From Colius striatus (Eukaryota > Chordata > Aves > Coliiformes > Coliidae), in the NCBI RefSeq assembly GCF_028858725.1, contig NC_084772.1, positions 21,677,548 through 21,741,547 of the forward strand: 64,000 nt of DNA, in the 5' to 3' direction. The notes under the pieces are model-generated. The model saw only the letters and a list, made by a program, of their open reading frames with translations, was not told where the DNA came from and did not search any database. Shown here piece after piece: positions 1-10,600 of the stretch. Position 1 is the first letter of the stretch; each line of letters starts with the position of its first letter. A program made the position numbers and the translations under genes.

Positions 1-205
1 GGGCACAGCAGGGGCTGCAGCACAGCTCAGGGCACAGCAGGGCTCAGGGCACAGCGAGGGCTGCAGCAGGGCTCGGGGCACAGCAGGGGCTGCAGCACAG
101 CTCAGGGCACAGCGAGGGCTGCAGCAGGGCTCAGGGCACAGCAGGGCTCAGGGCACAGCAGGGGCTGCAGCAGGGCTCAGGGCACAGCAGGGGCTGCAGC
201 AGGAC
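1..205. repeat. Minisatellite in VPS9D1 intron 2
   Basis: The left edge is built from imperfect units that alternate GGGCACAGC, AGGGGCTGCAGCA and CAGGGCTC. The units run head to tail to about 205 and stop shortly before the exon 2 donor at 253. It is non-coding and probably continues left of the window. Confidence 0.85.
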
Positions 206-253
206 ATCGCGCACGGGCAGAGCGGGGAGGGGGCGCCGACGGTCCTGCCTTAC

Positions 254-549
254 CCGCCCCCGCCGCCTCCTCCTGCAGGCTCTGCGCGATGAGGGCGATG
301 CTCTTCAGGTACTCCGCATAGGCCTCCTGCCGGAGAGCGGAGCGTGAGCCGCGGGCCCGTCGCCGGGGGCCCCGGGACGCCCCTTGGCCTCGGAGGGACG
401 CCAAGCGGCCCCGCGGGTCCCGCCCCGCCGCTCACCCGCGGCCGCCCGGCGCCGTCCATCTCCAGCGCACCGCTGGCCGCCCTCATGGCGCTCTGCAGGG
501 CCCGTCCCGCCGCGGCCCCCCCGGGCCCGTCGCTGCCCGCCGCGGCCAT
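254..549 (-). CDS. VPS9D1: VPS9D1, first two coding exons (partial, runs off the left edge)
   Basis: Coding exon 1 is 436-549 (ATG at 549-547, 38 codons, donor GTGAGC); coding exon 2 is 254-326 (24 codons plus one base, donor GTAAGG). Phases join cleanly. The translation starts MAAAGSDGPGGAAAG, then LQSAMRAASGALEMD and EAYAEYLKSIALIAQSL. As I remember human VPS9D1, its N-terminus has the same pattern (LQSAMKLANGAIELD, EAYTEYLRSI), an MIT-like helical segment. The family carries a C-terminal VPS9 domain, expected to act on Rab5-type GTPases, but its role is poorly characterised and that domain lies outside the window. The start codon is 130 bp from that of ZNF276 on the other strand, the same head-to-head arrangement as in human. 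Identity is strong; nothing can be said about the rest of the gene. Confidence 0.9.
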
Positions 550-1200
550 GGCGGCCGCCGCCCGGGGAAGCGCGGCGGGAGCGGAGCGCGGCGGGTCCTC
601 CGGGCCGCAGGGGGCGCTGCGCGGGGCGGGGCGGGGCGCGCCGGGCCCGCGGCGGCGGCGGCGGCGGCGGCTGCGGGGGATGAAGCGCGATCGGCGCGGC
701 CGGTTCCTGGCGGCCGCGGGCGGCCCCGGCGCCGCGTCCCCGCAACCCCGGCGGCGCCCGGGCACGGCGGCCCGCGGGGCTGAGGCGGCGGCGCGGCCGG
801 AGCCCCCCGCCGAGTGGGCCACGGCCGCCTGGACGCGGTCCGGCGCCCTCGGCCCGGCCCCGGAGGCAGGTGAGGCCCGGGCGGGGGCCGCGGCTGCGGG
901 CGGGGGCCGCGGGGCCGCCTCGGGGGCTGCGGGTGGGCTCCTGCCGCCCCCCGACCCCGGGCGGAGCGAAGCGGCGGCGGCGGGGCCGGGCAGCGGCCGC
1001 CCCGGGGCGGGGGAGGGCGGCTCTCCCCGGGATGCGGCGGCGCCTGGGAGCTCGGCCCCGTGCTGCGGAGGCCCGGGAGTGCCGCGGACGGGGCTGAAGC
1101 CGCTTGGGGCGGGAGGGCAGCGCTGGGCGAAGCGCCGGTGCGGGAGCGAGCGCCGCAGCCGGGGCTGCGGGAGCCGGAACGGCTGGGTTTGGCGTCCCGA
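430..1200. promoter_or_regulatory. CpG-island bidirectional promoter of VPS9D1 and ZNF276
   Basis: The divergent start codons at 549 (-) and 680 (+) are separated by about 130 bp of almost pure G+C with dense CpG. Overlapping GC boxes of the GGGGCGGGG type lie at about 622-640 and a GGC trinucleotide run at about 651-672. No TATA box is visible. This is a typical broad, TATA-less housekeeping promoter that must serve both genes. The exact transcription starts cannot be read from sequence. Confidence 0.8.
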
Positions 1201-4200
1201 CCCGCCCGCGGAAGGTCTCGCTCTGCCCACCCGTGTTCTCTGGGCTCGTGCAGCAGCCCGAGGGGAGCGGGGAAGGGGATGGGAAACGTGAGCCGGCACC
1301 CAGCCCTCGGCTGTTCTGTGTCAGGGATCGGCAGAGCCCTGAGCAGCGGGTACTGCCGGCTGTGCCACGGGAAGTTCTCGTCGCGGAGCCTGCGCAATGC
1401 CTTCGGGAAGGTGCCGGTGATGGGGGAGAACTCGGAGAAGCAGCGCCGCGTGGATCAGGTGTTCTTCAGCGACTTCCAGCGCCTGGTCGGCGTGGCCGTG
1501 CGGCAGGACCCGGCCCTGCCCCAGTTCGTCTGCAAGAAATGCCATGCCCAGTTCTACAAATGCCGCAGCGTCCTCAGGACCTTCATCCAGAGGGTGAACG
1601 TGTCTCCCACGGGCCACCTCAAGCCCAAAGGAAAGTACGTGGCGCTCGGTCTTGCCGGGAGCGGCTGCGGGTGGCACCGTGGGACCCCCGAGGCCACACC
1701 GTGCTCTTCTGGCTTTTGCAGGAGCGGCGCGGCCCAGGCGCAGCCGGGCGCTGAGGGAGCTGCCTCCTGCCTGGGTGAGTGTCTGCTGCCACAGCTCTTC
1801 TCCTTTCCTTCCCGTGCTAGCGTCAGCAAAGGGCTGGGACCGGGGAGCGTTGAGGAGCGGGCGCCCCGCAGGGCAGCCCTTGCGTCCCTTGGCGTGGGCT
1901 CTGTGCCGCGGTGAGGCCGGTGACGGTTCCGCTGGCTCCTGTGAGGAGCCTTGGCTGGCTCTGGCCTCTGCCATGGAGCTGAGCCCCTCTGGGGGGCGGT
2001 TTTCCAGGACACTGGGATGGTGGGGGTTGGAAGGGCCCTCTGGGGATCACCCAGCCCAGCTGCTGGGGGTCTGCTGCCCACCTCCTGGCACACAGCGTGG
2101 GTCGGCAGCCCCCTCCCCGGGTGCCCCTCGTCCCTCGCCGCGGGGCCGCAGCCCGTCCTTGCCCAGGGCCTGACGGCGCCGCCTGTGCCGCCGGCAGTGG
2201 ACCTGGTGACGTGCAGCCCGCAGTGCCTGCAGGGGCTGGTGCGGTGGGCGCACACGCACGCCGGCGCCTGCCCCGCCGTGCCCAGCCTGCGCAGCGTCCT
2301 CTCCTCCGAGTACTGCGGCGTCATCAGCGCCGTGTGGGGCTGCGGCGGCGGCCACGACCACGTCATGGACACGGGCTCGGACTGCAGCACGCTGCTGGTC
2401 GACAACGCTCTGACTGTCAAACGGGAGTGGAACAAGGGCGCGGCACAGCGCCTGACTGACAACGGCGCGGAGGGCGCCCAGGCTGCTCCTGCGCCCACGG
2501 CCCAGCACGCTCCGGGCGGGACGGCTCCTTGCCAGCAGCCCGCGAACAGAGGGACCACGGCGCTGGAGGAGAAGGAGGCGGCACAGAACAGGGACTCATC
2601 TCACTCGGAACTGGACAGCACGGCCTCCTCGCAGGAGAAGGCACCGCCGCAGCCACAGCCCGTGTCCCCACTGAGCACTGCCACAGGTAAGGGATCGGCC
2701 TTCTCGCCCCCTCTCAGGCCTCAGGGAGGGGTAAAGAGCCAGAGAGCGGGCCCAAGAAGCCATGGTGGGGGGTGTGGGGAGTGCCAGCTGCCCAGAGAAT
2801 CGCCTCTGGGCCTCCCTGGAGGGAAAGGGGAACACAGGGCTCTGGGCCAACCACATCACCCTGCCTGTCTCCCTGCCCCATGTGTCCTCTCCCCCTCACA
2901 TGGAGGGGTGAGACTCGGCCGTTCCTGAGCAGGCTGTGCCTGGCTGGCCAGCCCCTGCTGCCTGGCTCTTAATCACAGAGTCGCTTGGGTCGGAAAAGCC
3001 CCTGAAGCTGCTGCAGTCCCAGCCCTCCCCTCACCCTGCCCAGCCCAGCACTGAGCCACAGCCCTCAGCACCTCAGCTCCACGCCTTTGGGATCCCTCCA
3101 GGGCTGGGCACTCCCCCAGCTCCCTGGGCAGCCTGGCACAGGGGCTGACACCCCTCTCAGGGAAACAGTTCTGCCTCAGCTCCAACCTCAACCTCTCCTG
3201 AGGCAGCTTGAGGCCCCTCTTGCTGGGGGACATGTGCCTGTTGAGTAGTGCAGAACAGTCTCGTTCTCCAGCACCACCTTTGCCAGATCCTCCTGCTCCA
3301 TCCCAGCCCATCCATACCCCACTGAGGAGGGGTTTCTGTGGCCCTGCCACAGCTGCAGGGTGGGAACAGCAGGAGCAGAGCTGCTGGGCAGGAGCACTCC
3401 TGGGCCACTTTACTGTGGGTTCACTGCTGAACACGCCCCAAAACCCCCCTTCCAGAACAGGGCTGATAACAGCAACTTTGAGCTGCAGAGTCGGGCTGTG
3501 CCCAGCGGCCACAGGAGCTGTCTGCTGCTGGGAAGGGCAACGGCACCAGGCACGTGCCTGGTTCTGGGGGGGGTGTCACGGGCAGAAACCAAACAGTGCT
3601 GGTGGGAACTGCAGGGTAAAGGCTCTCCTGTCCCCAGGAGCCCCGCAGAGCTGTCTCTGAGCACACGAGCCCTGGAGTTGGGGTTTGATGCCCATCACCT
3701 TGCCGGGGAGCAGTCGGTTCCCTCGGGGCAGCTGCTGGTGGTCGCTGCCGTCCCTCGTAACGCTGCGTGTTCTTTCCTTCCCTAGGACAGTTGAGTGGGG
3801 AGCAGGTTCTGTCTGCAACGTCGGATGAGCGGGTAAAAGACGAGTTCAGTGACCTTTCTGAGGGGTGAGAGAAGAGTGGGTTTAACACAGCCTAAATGTC
3901 TTCTTTGCGAGTGTGAAACGAGCAGCCCCAGAGGGCCCCTTCTCCAGGAGTGCCCTGGCCCACGAGGCCTCTGGCACCCGAGGCCCAGAGCGGAGCCCGA
4001 TCCCCTCCTGGCCTTGGGGCAGGGAGTGTGCACAGTTGGGGGTGGGTGCTTGCACACATGTGTGAGTGAGCTCTCTGGGTGTGCTGGCTGCTCCCAGCAA
4101 ACCCACTCCTGCTTTGTGCCCTCTCTGCTCTGGGGAAGGGGGTGGCAGGGGCTCCCTGGGTCCTGGGGGGATGTCGGAGCCGCTGCTCCTGCCTCACCTG

Positions 4201-7078
4201 GGAGCAGCAGTTCCCCTTCCCAGTGGCTCCTGGAGTGCAGGAGAGGGGTGGCACTCGGAGAAATGAGCCCATCTGCTCCTGGGGACAGCGGTGATGGGGG
4301 CAGTGGGAGGGACACTGGCAGCTCAGGGGTCTTTACAGGCAAAGATGCTGCTAAACCCACTCATTCTGGGTCTAAAGCACCAAAGAGCCTTGATGCTGTT
4401 GCCAGAGGCTTCTTTCAGTCTGACAGCTGCCACAGTATAAGTGTCACAACAGTTTAGTGCCCAGCTGCTGGCATCAGCAATAACTGCTTCTGAACAGCTT
4501 GGGAGTTAAAAGGAGGAAAGAGCAAACCCCAGCCCTCCGTGGCTGCCGTGTTGTAGGACACGCAGGAGGCCCCGCAGCTCAGCTCACCGGTGCCTGACAG
4601 CGAGGTTGCATTCTTCAACACCCCTCAGCAACACACAGATCTTTGAGTAACAGCCCTTTTCTGTTCTCCTGCCAGTGGTTCAGTCCTTGCAGAGCTGTAA
4701 TCCTCAGAGGCCCTGGCGTTGCTCTCTGCTGTGTCCAGCGGCGCTGGGGGAGGTGCCCGGGGAGGCAACCACACGGCGCCTGGGCTGCCGGGCCCCGGGG
4801 CAGATGGGGGCCCGTGGTGGTGCTGCCGTGGCAGCCCCGGGCACTGTGGCTAAAGGACATCTTCTGTCTGTCTCTCAGGGACTTCCTGAGCGATGATGAA
4901 AATGAGAAGAGAAACGTGCAATCATCAGACGACTCCTTCGAGCCTTACCCCGAGAAGAAGTAAGGGGCTGAGGGCATGGGCAGAGGCAGTGCCCACCCCT
5001 GTGTGTGTGCCCTGGGCTCCCCTCGGGCTGAAGCTGGGCCCCGTCTCTCAGCCCCTGATGGGCTCTGTGCTCCTGCAGTGCTGGGGCAGACGTGGGGCTG
5101 AGCCCTGGGACGAGGCGTCGTGCTGGGGGACCGGGAGGTGGGAGGCCTGAAACCGACATCAATCTTAAACCACTGTCCTTCTTCCTTCTTGGAGGGTTTC
5201 TAGCAAGAAGAGCGACAGCAAAGAAGCAAAGAAGGCAGAAGAGCCCAAAATAAGGAAGAAGCCGGGGCCTAAGCCAGGCTGGAAAAAAAAGATCAAATGT
5301 GAAAGGTAAAGAGGAGGTGTCAGGGCTGGGGAGCAGCCTGTGCCCCACACCCTGCCTGACGGGGCTGTGCTTTGCAGGGAGGAGCTGCCCACCATTTACA
5401 AGTGTCCTTACCAGGGGTGCACGGCCGTGTACCGCGGCGCGGACGGCATGAAGGTGAGCTCGGGGCTGGCTCCTGTCCCAGGCCTGTGGCGCTGAAGCCC
5501 GTTCTGAGGAGCGTGAGGAGCCTTGAGGGATGGGACTTGCTGCCTCCAAGGTGGCAAGCTACTGAACAAAGCAATCTGCCCACAGCCTGAGGCCTCCTCT
5601 GTGCTCCCACCCGCAGCAGGAGCTGCTCTGCCTCTGCCCACTCCTGGCTGGGACACTGGGGACAAGCCCTTGCAGCTGGGGGCAGATTTGGGTGCTGGTC
5701 AGTGTTTCTTCACATTGAAGCTGCGCTGATGGGCAAACCTGCCAAGATGGGGGGGGGGGTGTCCTCTTTTAGGAGGGAATCCAAGCTTTTCCTGGGGAAA
5801 ATGCAGCCTGTGGGTGAGCAGCTCTGTCCTTTCCTGGCAGAAACACATCAAGGAGCATCACGAAGAGGTGCGGGAGAGGCCCTGCCCTCACCCCGGCTGC
5901 AACAAGGTGTTCATGATCGACCGGTACCTGCAGCGCCACGTGAAGCTCATCCACACCGGTGAGTCCCTGCAGGCAGCTGCAGCCCCCAGTGCTGCCCTGT
6001 GCAGGGGGAGGCTGGGCTGTGCCCCTCGCCCTGTGCCAGGCCTTCACAGGGGGCACAAGGCAGGGGGAGGGATGCAGGCTCCAGCACTGAGCGTGGGCAG
6101 CTGCCTGGGTGCCTTTCACACAATGGTGGGGATGGGAAGGGCCCTGCAGAGCTCATCCAGCCCAACCCCCTGCTAGAGCAGCTTCCCCTAAAGCAGGTTT
6201 TATGTCCTCAGAACTGAGCAGGATCGCTGCCTGTCCCTTTGTCCGTTGCAGAGGTACGGAACTACATCTGTGATGAATGTGGACAGACCTTCAAGCAACG
6301 CAAACACCTCTCGGTCCATCAGATGCGGCACTCGGGAGCGAAGCCCCTCCAGTAAGTGCCCCCCAGTCCTCCCCACGTAGCCAAGGGCAGGGAGAGCCAG
6401 GGCAGTGCTGTTGAGGCCCTCCTGCAGAGCAGTTTTGTGCCCCAACCCTTGTTTGCTGCTGCAACAGTCTGGATCAGTCCCTTTGCCTGTGAGTCACAGC
6501 ATACGCTCCAGCTCCAGAGCTAACTGAGGCTGAGCAGCTCTTCCAGCCCCTCCTCTGCCCCTGGCTGCTGGGGCCAAGCTGCAGGCCTGAGGAGCAGGAT
6601 GGTGCCGTGTGAGGCCTCAGGAGCAGGATGGTGCCGTGTGAGGCCTCAGGAGCAGGATGGTGCCGTGTGAGGCCTTGGGAGCAGGACGGTGCCGTGCGCC
6701 AGGGTGGCTGTGGGAGATGCTGTGAGCACAGGGCTCCCAGGGGGCTGGCTGGGAGGAGCAGAGGTGGCTCAGCCCCTGCCTTGCCCCTGCAGGTGTGAGG
6801 TGTGTGGCTTCCAGTGCCGCCAGCGCGCCTCGCTCAAGTACCACATGACCAAACACAAAGCGGAGACGGAGCTGGAGTTCGCCTGCGACCAGTGCGGGAA
6901 GCGCTTCGAGAAGGCCCATAACCTGAACGTCCACATGTCCATGGTGCACCCTCTGACCCAGACTCAGGACAAAGCCAAGCCACTGGAGCCAGAGCCCCTT
7001 CTCCTCCTCAGTACTTCAGGGACTTCAGAGAGCCAGGCGGTAAAGCCAGAAGTGACTGCGCAGCAGGAGCCCACCTGA
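680..7078 (+). CDS. ZNF276: ZNF276, ZAD and five-finger C2H2 zinc-finger protein, complete
   Basis: Coding exons: 680-869, 1325-1634, 1722-1774, 2198-2686, 3786-3864, 4879-4959, 5195-5305, 5378-5453, 5841-5958, 6252-6351, 6793-7078. They total 1,893 nt, 630 residues, all GT-AG with compatible phases. The start MKRDRRGRFL matches the human start MKRDRLGRFL as I remember it. A ZAD (zinc-finger-associated domain) has its paired cysteines at C74/C77 and C133/C136. A middle block DLVTCSPQCLQGL...SEYCGVI is family-specific. An acidic-serine linker (KDEFSDLSEG, SSDDSFEPYPE) and a basic segment KKPGPKPGWKKK follow. Five C2H2 fingers span about residues 447-588. ZAD proteins are abundant in insects and very rare in vertebrates; the domain mediates dimerisation there. 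The nuclear, DNA-binding role is inferred from the fingers; targets are unknown to me. The tail is only loosely conserved. Confidence 0.95.
2013..2065 (-). mobile_element. CR1 LINE 3'-end fragment
   Basis: The piece GTTGGAAGGGCCCTCTGGGG followed by ATCACCCAGCCCA is the antisense of the CR1 3' untranslated end. It lies in ZNF276 intron 3. It is short and diverged, so the limits are approximate. Confidence 0.6.
2966..3250 (-). mobile_element. CR1 LINE 3'-end fragment in ZNF276 intron 4
   Basis: Reading left to right this shows the antisense CR1 3' end: AATCACAGAGTCGCTTGGGT, then CTCCAGGGCTGGGCACTCCC, then CCTGGGCAGCCTGGCACAGG and AGGCAGCTTGAGGCCCCTCT. These blocks are in the order expected for one 5'-truncated copy. 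The inner limit near 3250 is uncertain because the sequence fades into unrecognised intron. Confidence 0.7.
6118..6200 (-). mobile_element. CR1 LINE 3'-end fragment in ZNF276 intron 9
   Basis: GGGATGGGAAGGGCCCTGCA, CATCCAGCCCAACCCCCTGC and AGAGCAGCTTCCCCTAAAGC follow one another as in the antisense CR1 3' end. It lies between the exons encoding fingers 2 and 3. Confidence 0.65.
6585..6700 (+). repeat. 29-bp tandem repeat in ZNF276 intron 10
   Basis: Three complete 29-bp units start at 6601, 6630 and 6659 (each begins GGTGCCGTG and ends GGAGCAGGAY), with partial units on both sides. Units one and two are identical and unit three differs at a few bases, which suggests recent expansion. The array ends about 90 bp before the last coding exon. 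Confidence 0.9.
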
Positions 7079-7600
7079 GGGGCAGGGGCAGCTCATCCAG
7101 CCCAGCCCAGCCCTGGAGGAACCTGACAGCACCGTGGAGATCTTCTTAATCTACGTTTTAGTCTCCCCCAGGACTCACTCGGTGGAATTAGCTTCAGCTT
7201 GCTCAGAAAAAGCTTGTTTCCATGCTGTGATTCTCCATGCTCACGTCTGACTCAGCAGTGTTGTACTAAGAGACTGTCACGTGCCCGGGCAGGGAGGGTG
7301 GGTGGGCAGCATCTCGTCGTGGTCCCCTTCTCCCCACGCACGCAGCTGTGGACAGGGAGCTGGCCATGACTCTTCCTTCCTTCCTGCAGGAGCTGCAGCC
7401 TCGTCCAGCAGGGCCCTCAGGTGCCTCTGAGGCTACAGCAGCCACTGGAGCAACTGTAAGCACTTAGACGTTTCATTTTGGAAAACAACAACAAATTATT
7501 CCCAAAGTTAAGTCTAAATTGACATTTGTAACCTACTTTTTATTGTAACAAGAGCTTCATGGTTATGCTTGTAATAAATTATTTACAAAGGAATTTGAAA
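7079..7600 (+). other. ZNF276: ZNF276 3' untranslated region and poly(A) signal
   Basis: After the TGA at 7076-7078 there is no further coding sequence on the plus strand. The first canonical AATAAA is at 7573-7578, predicting cleavage near 7590-7600. This end crosses the FANCA signal on the other strand, so the two mRNAs should overlap at their tails. Confidence 0.75.
7539..7544 (-). other. FANCA: FANCA poly(A) signal AATAAA
   Basis: The plus-strand TTTATT at 7539-7544 reads AATAAA on the minus strand, 103 bp beyond the FANCA stop codon. Cleavage would fall near 7510-7525. It is the only canonical hexamer I see between the two genes on that strand. Confidence 0.75.
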
Positions 7601-7646
7601 GAAACAGCAGTGGTGAGAAAGGTGGTGCCTGGGCCCTGCCCCTCCC

Positions 7647-10600
7647 TCAGAACAGGACCAGCTCTTCCTCCAGCTCCATGGCCGGGCCAGGCCCTAAGCA
7701 GTGCAGGAGCGTGGCTCCCAGCTCGGGGTCAAGTTCTTCACACGTGGCCAGTAACTGAGGAGAGGGCAAGTAGCCAGGATTAGACCTGCTCGTGCTTCCT
7801 CAGAGCGAGTGGCAGCAGCACCGGAGCCTTCTGCTGCCTCTCAGCAAAGCACAAGGAGAGGAGAGGGAAGCTGTTGCTGACTGGCACAGTAACAACCCCA
7901 TCTCCTGGCTGCCAGTGATGAGGGAGGTGTTTTCCCCGAAGCAGAGGGGTAAGCAAGTGCTGGAGGGAGACTGTGTGAGGGCAGCAGCTCACGGTGCTGA
8001 GAAAAGGACGTGGCTGCAGCAGGGAGGTGTGTTCCAGCAGCAGAACAGCACAGGTTGAGGGGCGGCAGCAGCAGGACACACACGGGGAGCAGAGGGAAGG
8101 GTTACCGTACCGGCTGTGTGGCTGCGAGGCTCCGGGCCGGGCAGCAGGGGGCGGCAGTGAGCAGGAAGCGCCGCGCCGCGGGCAGCAGCTCCATGGGGTC
8201 CCCCTGGGACACACAGAGAGGGGACACGGCTTGTCACGGCCACGCACAACGGCTCTGCCTCCAGCAGTGAGACGGGAACACTGCGGGGCCCAGAGGGTGA
8301 AGCAGGGCACTGCCTCACCCGCCCCCAGCTCCTCCCAGCCCCAAGGAGCCAGCCCTCCCTGCAGAGGTGAAGCCCCTGCCTCGGCTTTGCACAGGAAGGT
8401 GGGGACAAGAGGAGGCTGCCAGGGGAAGGGATAAAGAGGAGTCACAACCACCAAGAGGAAAAAAGAGCCCGAGTTTCACTCACGTGCTCTGTGGGGTCAG
8501 GCTGGGGCAGGTCCTTCCCTTCCACAAAGAGCCGAAGCAGCTGGATGTACAAATCCAGGGCCACGTAGAGGAAGGTCTGCTCTCTGGTGAGCAGCTCGTG
8601 GTGAAAGCAAGGGGTGAGGCTAGAGGGGGTGACACAGCATGTCTGGCTAGCACTGGTCCCAGGGCAGGCTCAAACACAGAAGGACAAGAGGCAAAGGCAG
8701 CCAGTGCTGGTGCCACCATCCATTTTCACAAGTCCCTCAATGGGAGAGCCAGCCCCTGCCAGGAGCAGGAAGGCAGCAGGGACACTCCTGCTTGGAGCAC
8801 AACCCTGAAGGGAAGCTTGTAGGGAAAGACAGGGAGCTCCTTAAACAGGGAACCCTGCCCTGGCCAAGTGTTCTGTCCCCCAGAGCCCAGGCACGAGCTG
8901 AGCTCCCCTCCAGGCCAGCGGCACAGCCACCTCCAGGCAAAGCCCCAGCGCCAGCCTCCCTCAGGAAGCTCCCAGGGAGCTGGGCAGGACCTCACCTGTA
9001 GAAGGCAACGGGCAGGAGGCGGATGTGACGCTCCGAGGCTGCGCTGCGCAGGACACAGTATCCTCCCGGCTCTGCAGGGCACAAAGCAGCACTGAGCCCC
9101 TTCAGTGGTCCCCACATCCCCCTGCGTGGGGGCTGCCAGTTCCATCCAGCCCACGAGTGCCTGGGCCTGGTGACCACTGAGAGGAGGAGGCTGTTCTCTG
9201 AGGCTTTGTGAACCAAAGGGAACAGCAGCAGTGGTTCCTCATCACCAGCTGGGTCACCCTGCTTCTGCCTTGCACTGTCACGTCAGCAGCTTTTACTCAG
9301 CTACTTTTCCTGCTGCTTAGAAATGCCCATCAGTCCCTCCTTCCAGGAACCATCATTCCTCAGAGACATGGCTCTGCACTTCACCTTCCCACCCCGTGGA
9401 GACAGGGCTCGCTCACCTTTCTCTGCTGAGTGGAAGAGAAGTGGCCAGGACATGCCCCTCTCCTCCAGGCACTGCAAGATCTCCAGGGACCATTCCAGAG
9501 ATGTCTGAAACTCCACTTCTTCCTGGGTGTCAGAAGGGACAGGTCGAGTTTGTCTTAGGCTGTAACTGCATCCCAGCAGGATGGAAACCCCTCACAAGAG
9601 GCCGAGAACATGAAGGACCTTGCTGAATCCAGCCCATCTTTCCCTGTGGCAGCTGGGATGCCCTGGGCCACCCCCCCCGGCAGAGCCCCCCTCACCAAAC
9701 CAGGCTACCACAGGGATCAGAGGGCGAAATGACTTGTGAGAGAGGAGGGAGCAGCATCAATGAGGCACCAGCACCTTTCCAGGGTGCTCAGCACCCAGCC
9801 CAGCCTGCTCCCCCAGCAGGTTTTTTTTCCCGTCTAACAGCACATCTTGGGATTGTTGGGCTGCTTTTTGCATTGCTTGGAAGAACCTCCGTGATCTGTT
9901 TGCCCAAGCTGATCCTTCCCTCAATGACTCTTCCTCCAGACTCTCCCAGAGGCAGACTATGGGACCAAGGGATGAGTTTTAACTTGAACCTGCTCCAATC
10001 TGTTAGGTGACTACACAAATGGCTGCATGCCAAAGAAGACAGCAAAGGAAAAGGAGCAAGTGTTCACAGCAGAGGAGGCTTAGGACAGGCAGCTGCTGGA
10101 AGGAGGAAGGCTGTCACCTTTGCTCCTTCATTTAATAGCACTCCATCATTTGGGAACTGAGGTTCCCCTTTGCTGGGGACCTCTGCTCCTGTAAACACCA
10201 GCATGCTTCCAGCCTGAGGAGAAACTGCACCTAACACACGTGAAACGCTACGCAAAAGCAAAGAGAGAGGAGGTTCCTGTGCTACCTGGGACGTGTGGAG
10301 TCCCAGCAGGGAACTGAAAATAGGCATTCAGGAAGAGGAATAAAAGCTGCTGTAGTGAAAGGGAGATAACTTCAGCTAAAGACAGGTTTAATCTGATGGG
10401 AACAGAAGGGCCTTCAGCAGGCTCAGTCTGGGACGTGGCTGATCCCTTCCTTCTGGCAGAACAAGCTACCAGCCCTCCCTTCCCTGGTACAAAGCATTTT
10501 TAGGCAGCAAACCAAGATGATCAGACACACTCAGTGTCATGAGAACTCCCTCAGGGCTGGATTTACCTTTGGTGCTATTTTGGCCGAGATGAGATCCATG

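Noticed and set aside
250-1914. Long overlapping open frames on both strands in the CpG island (up to 349 codons)
   Set aside because: High G+C removes stop codons. Only the frames matching VPS9D1 and ZNF276 exons, with proper splice sites, have homology; the rest are Arg/Pro/Ala-rich shadows.
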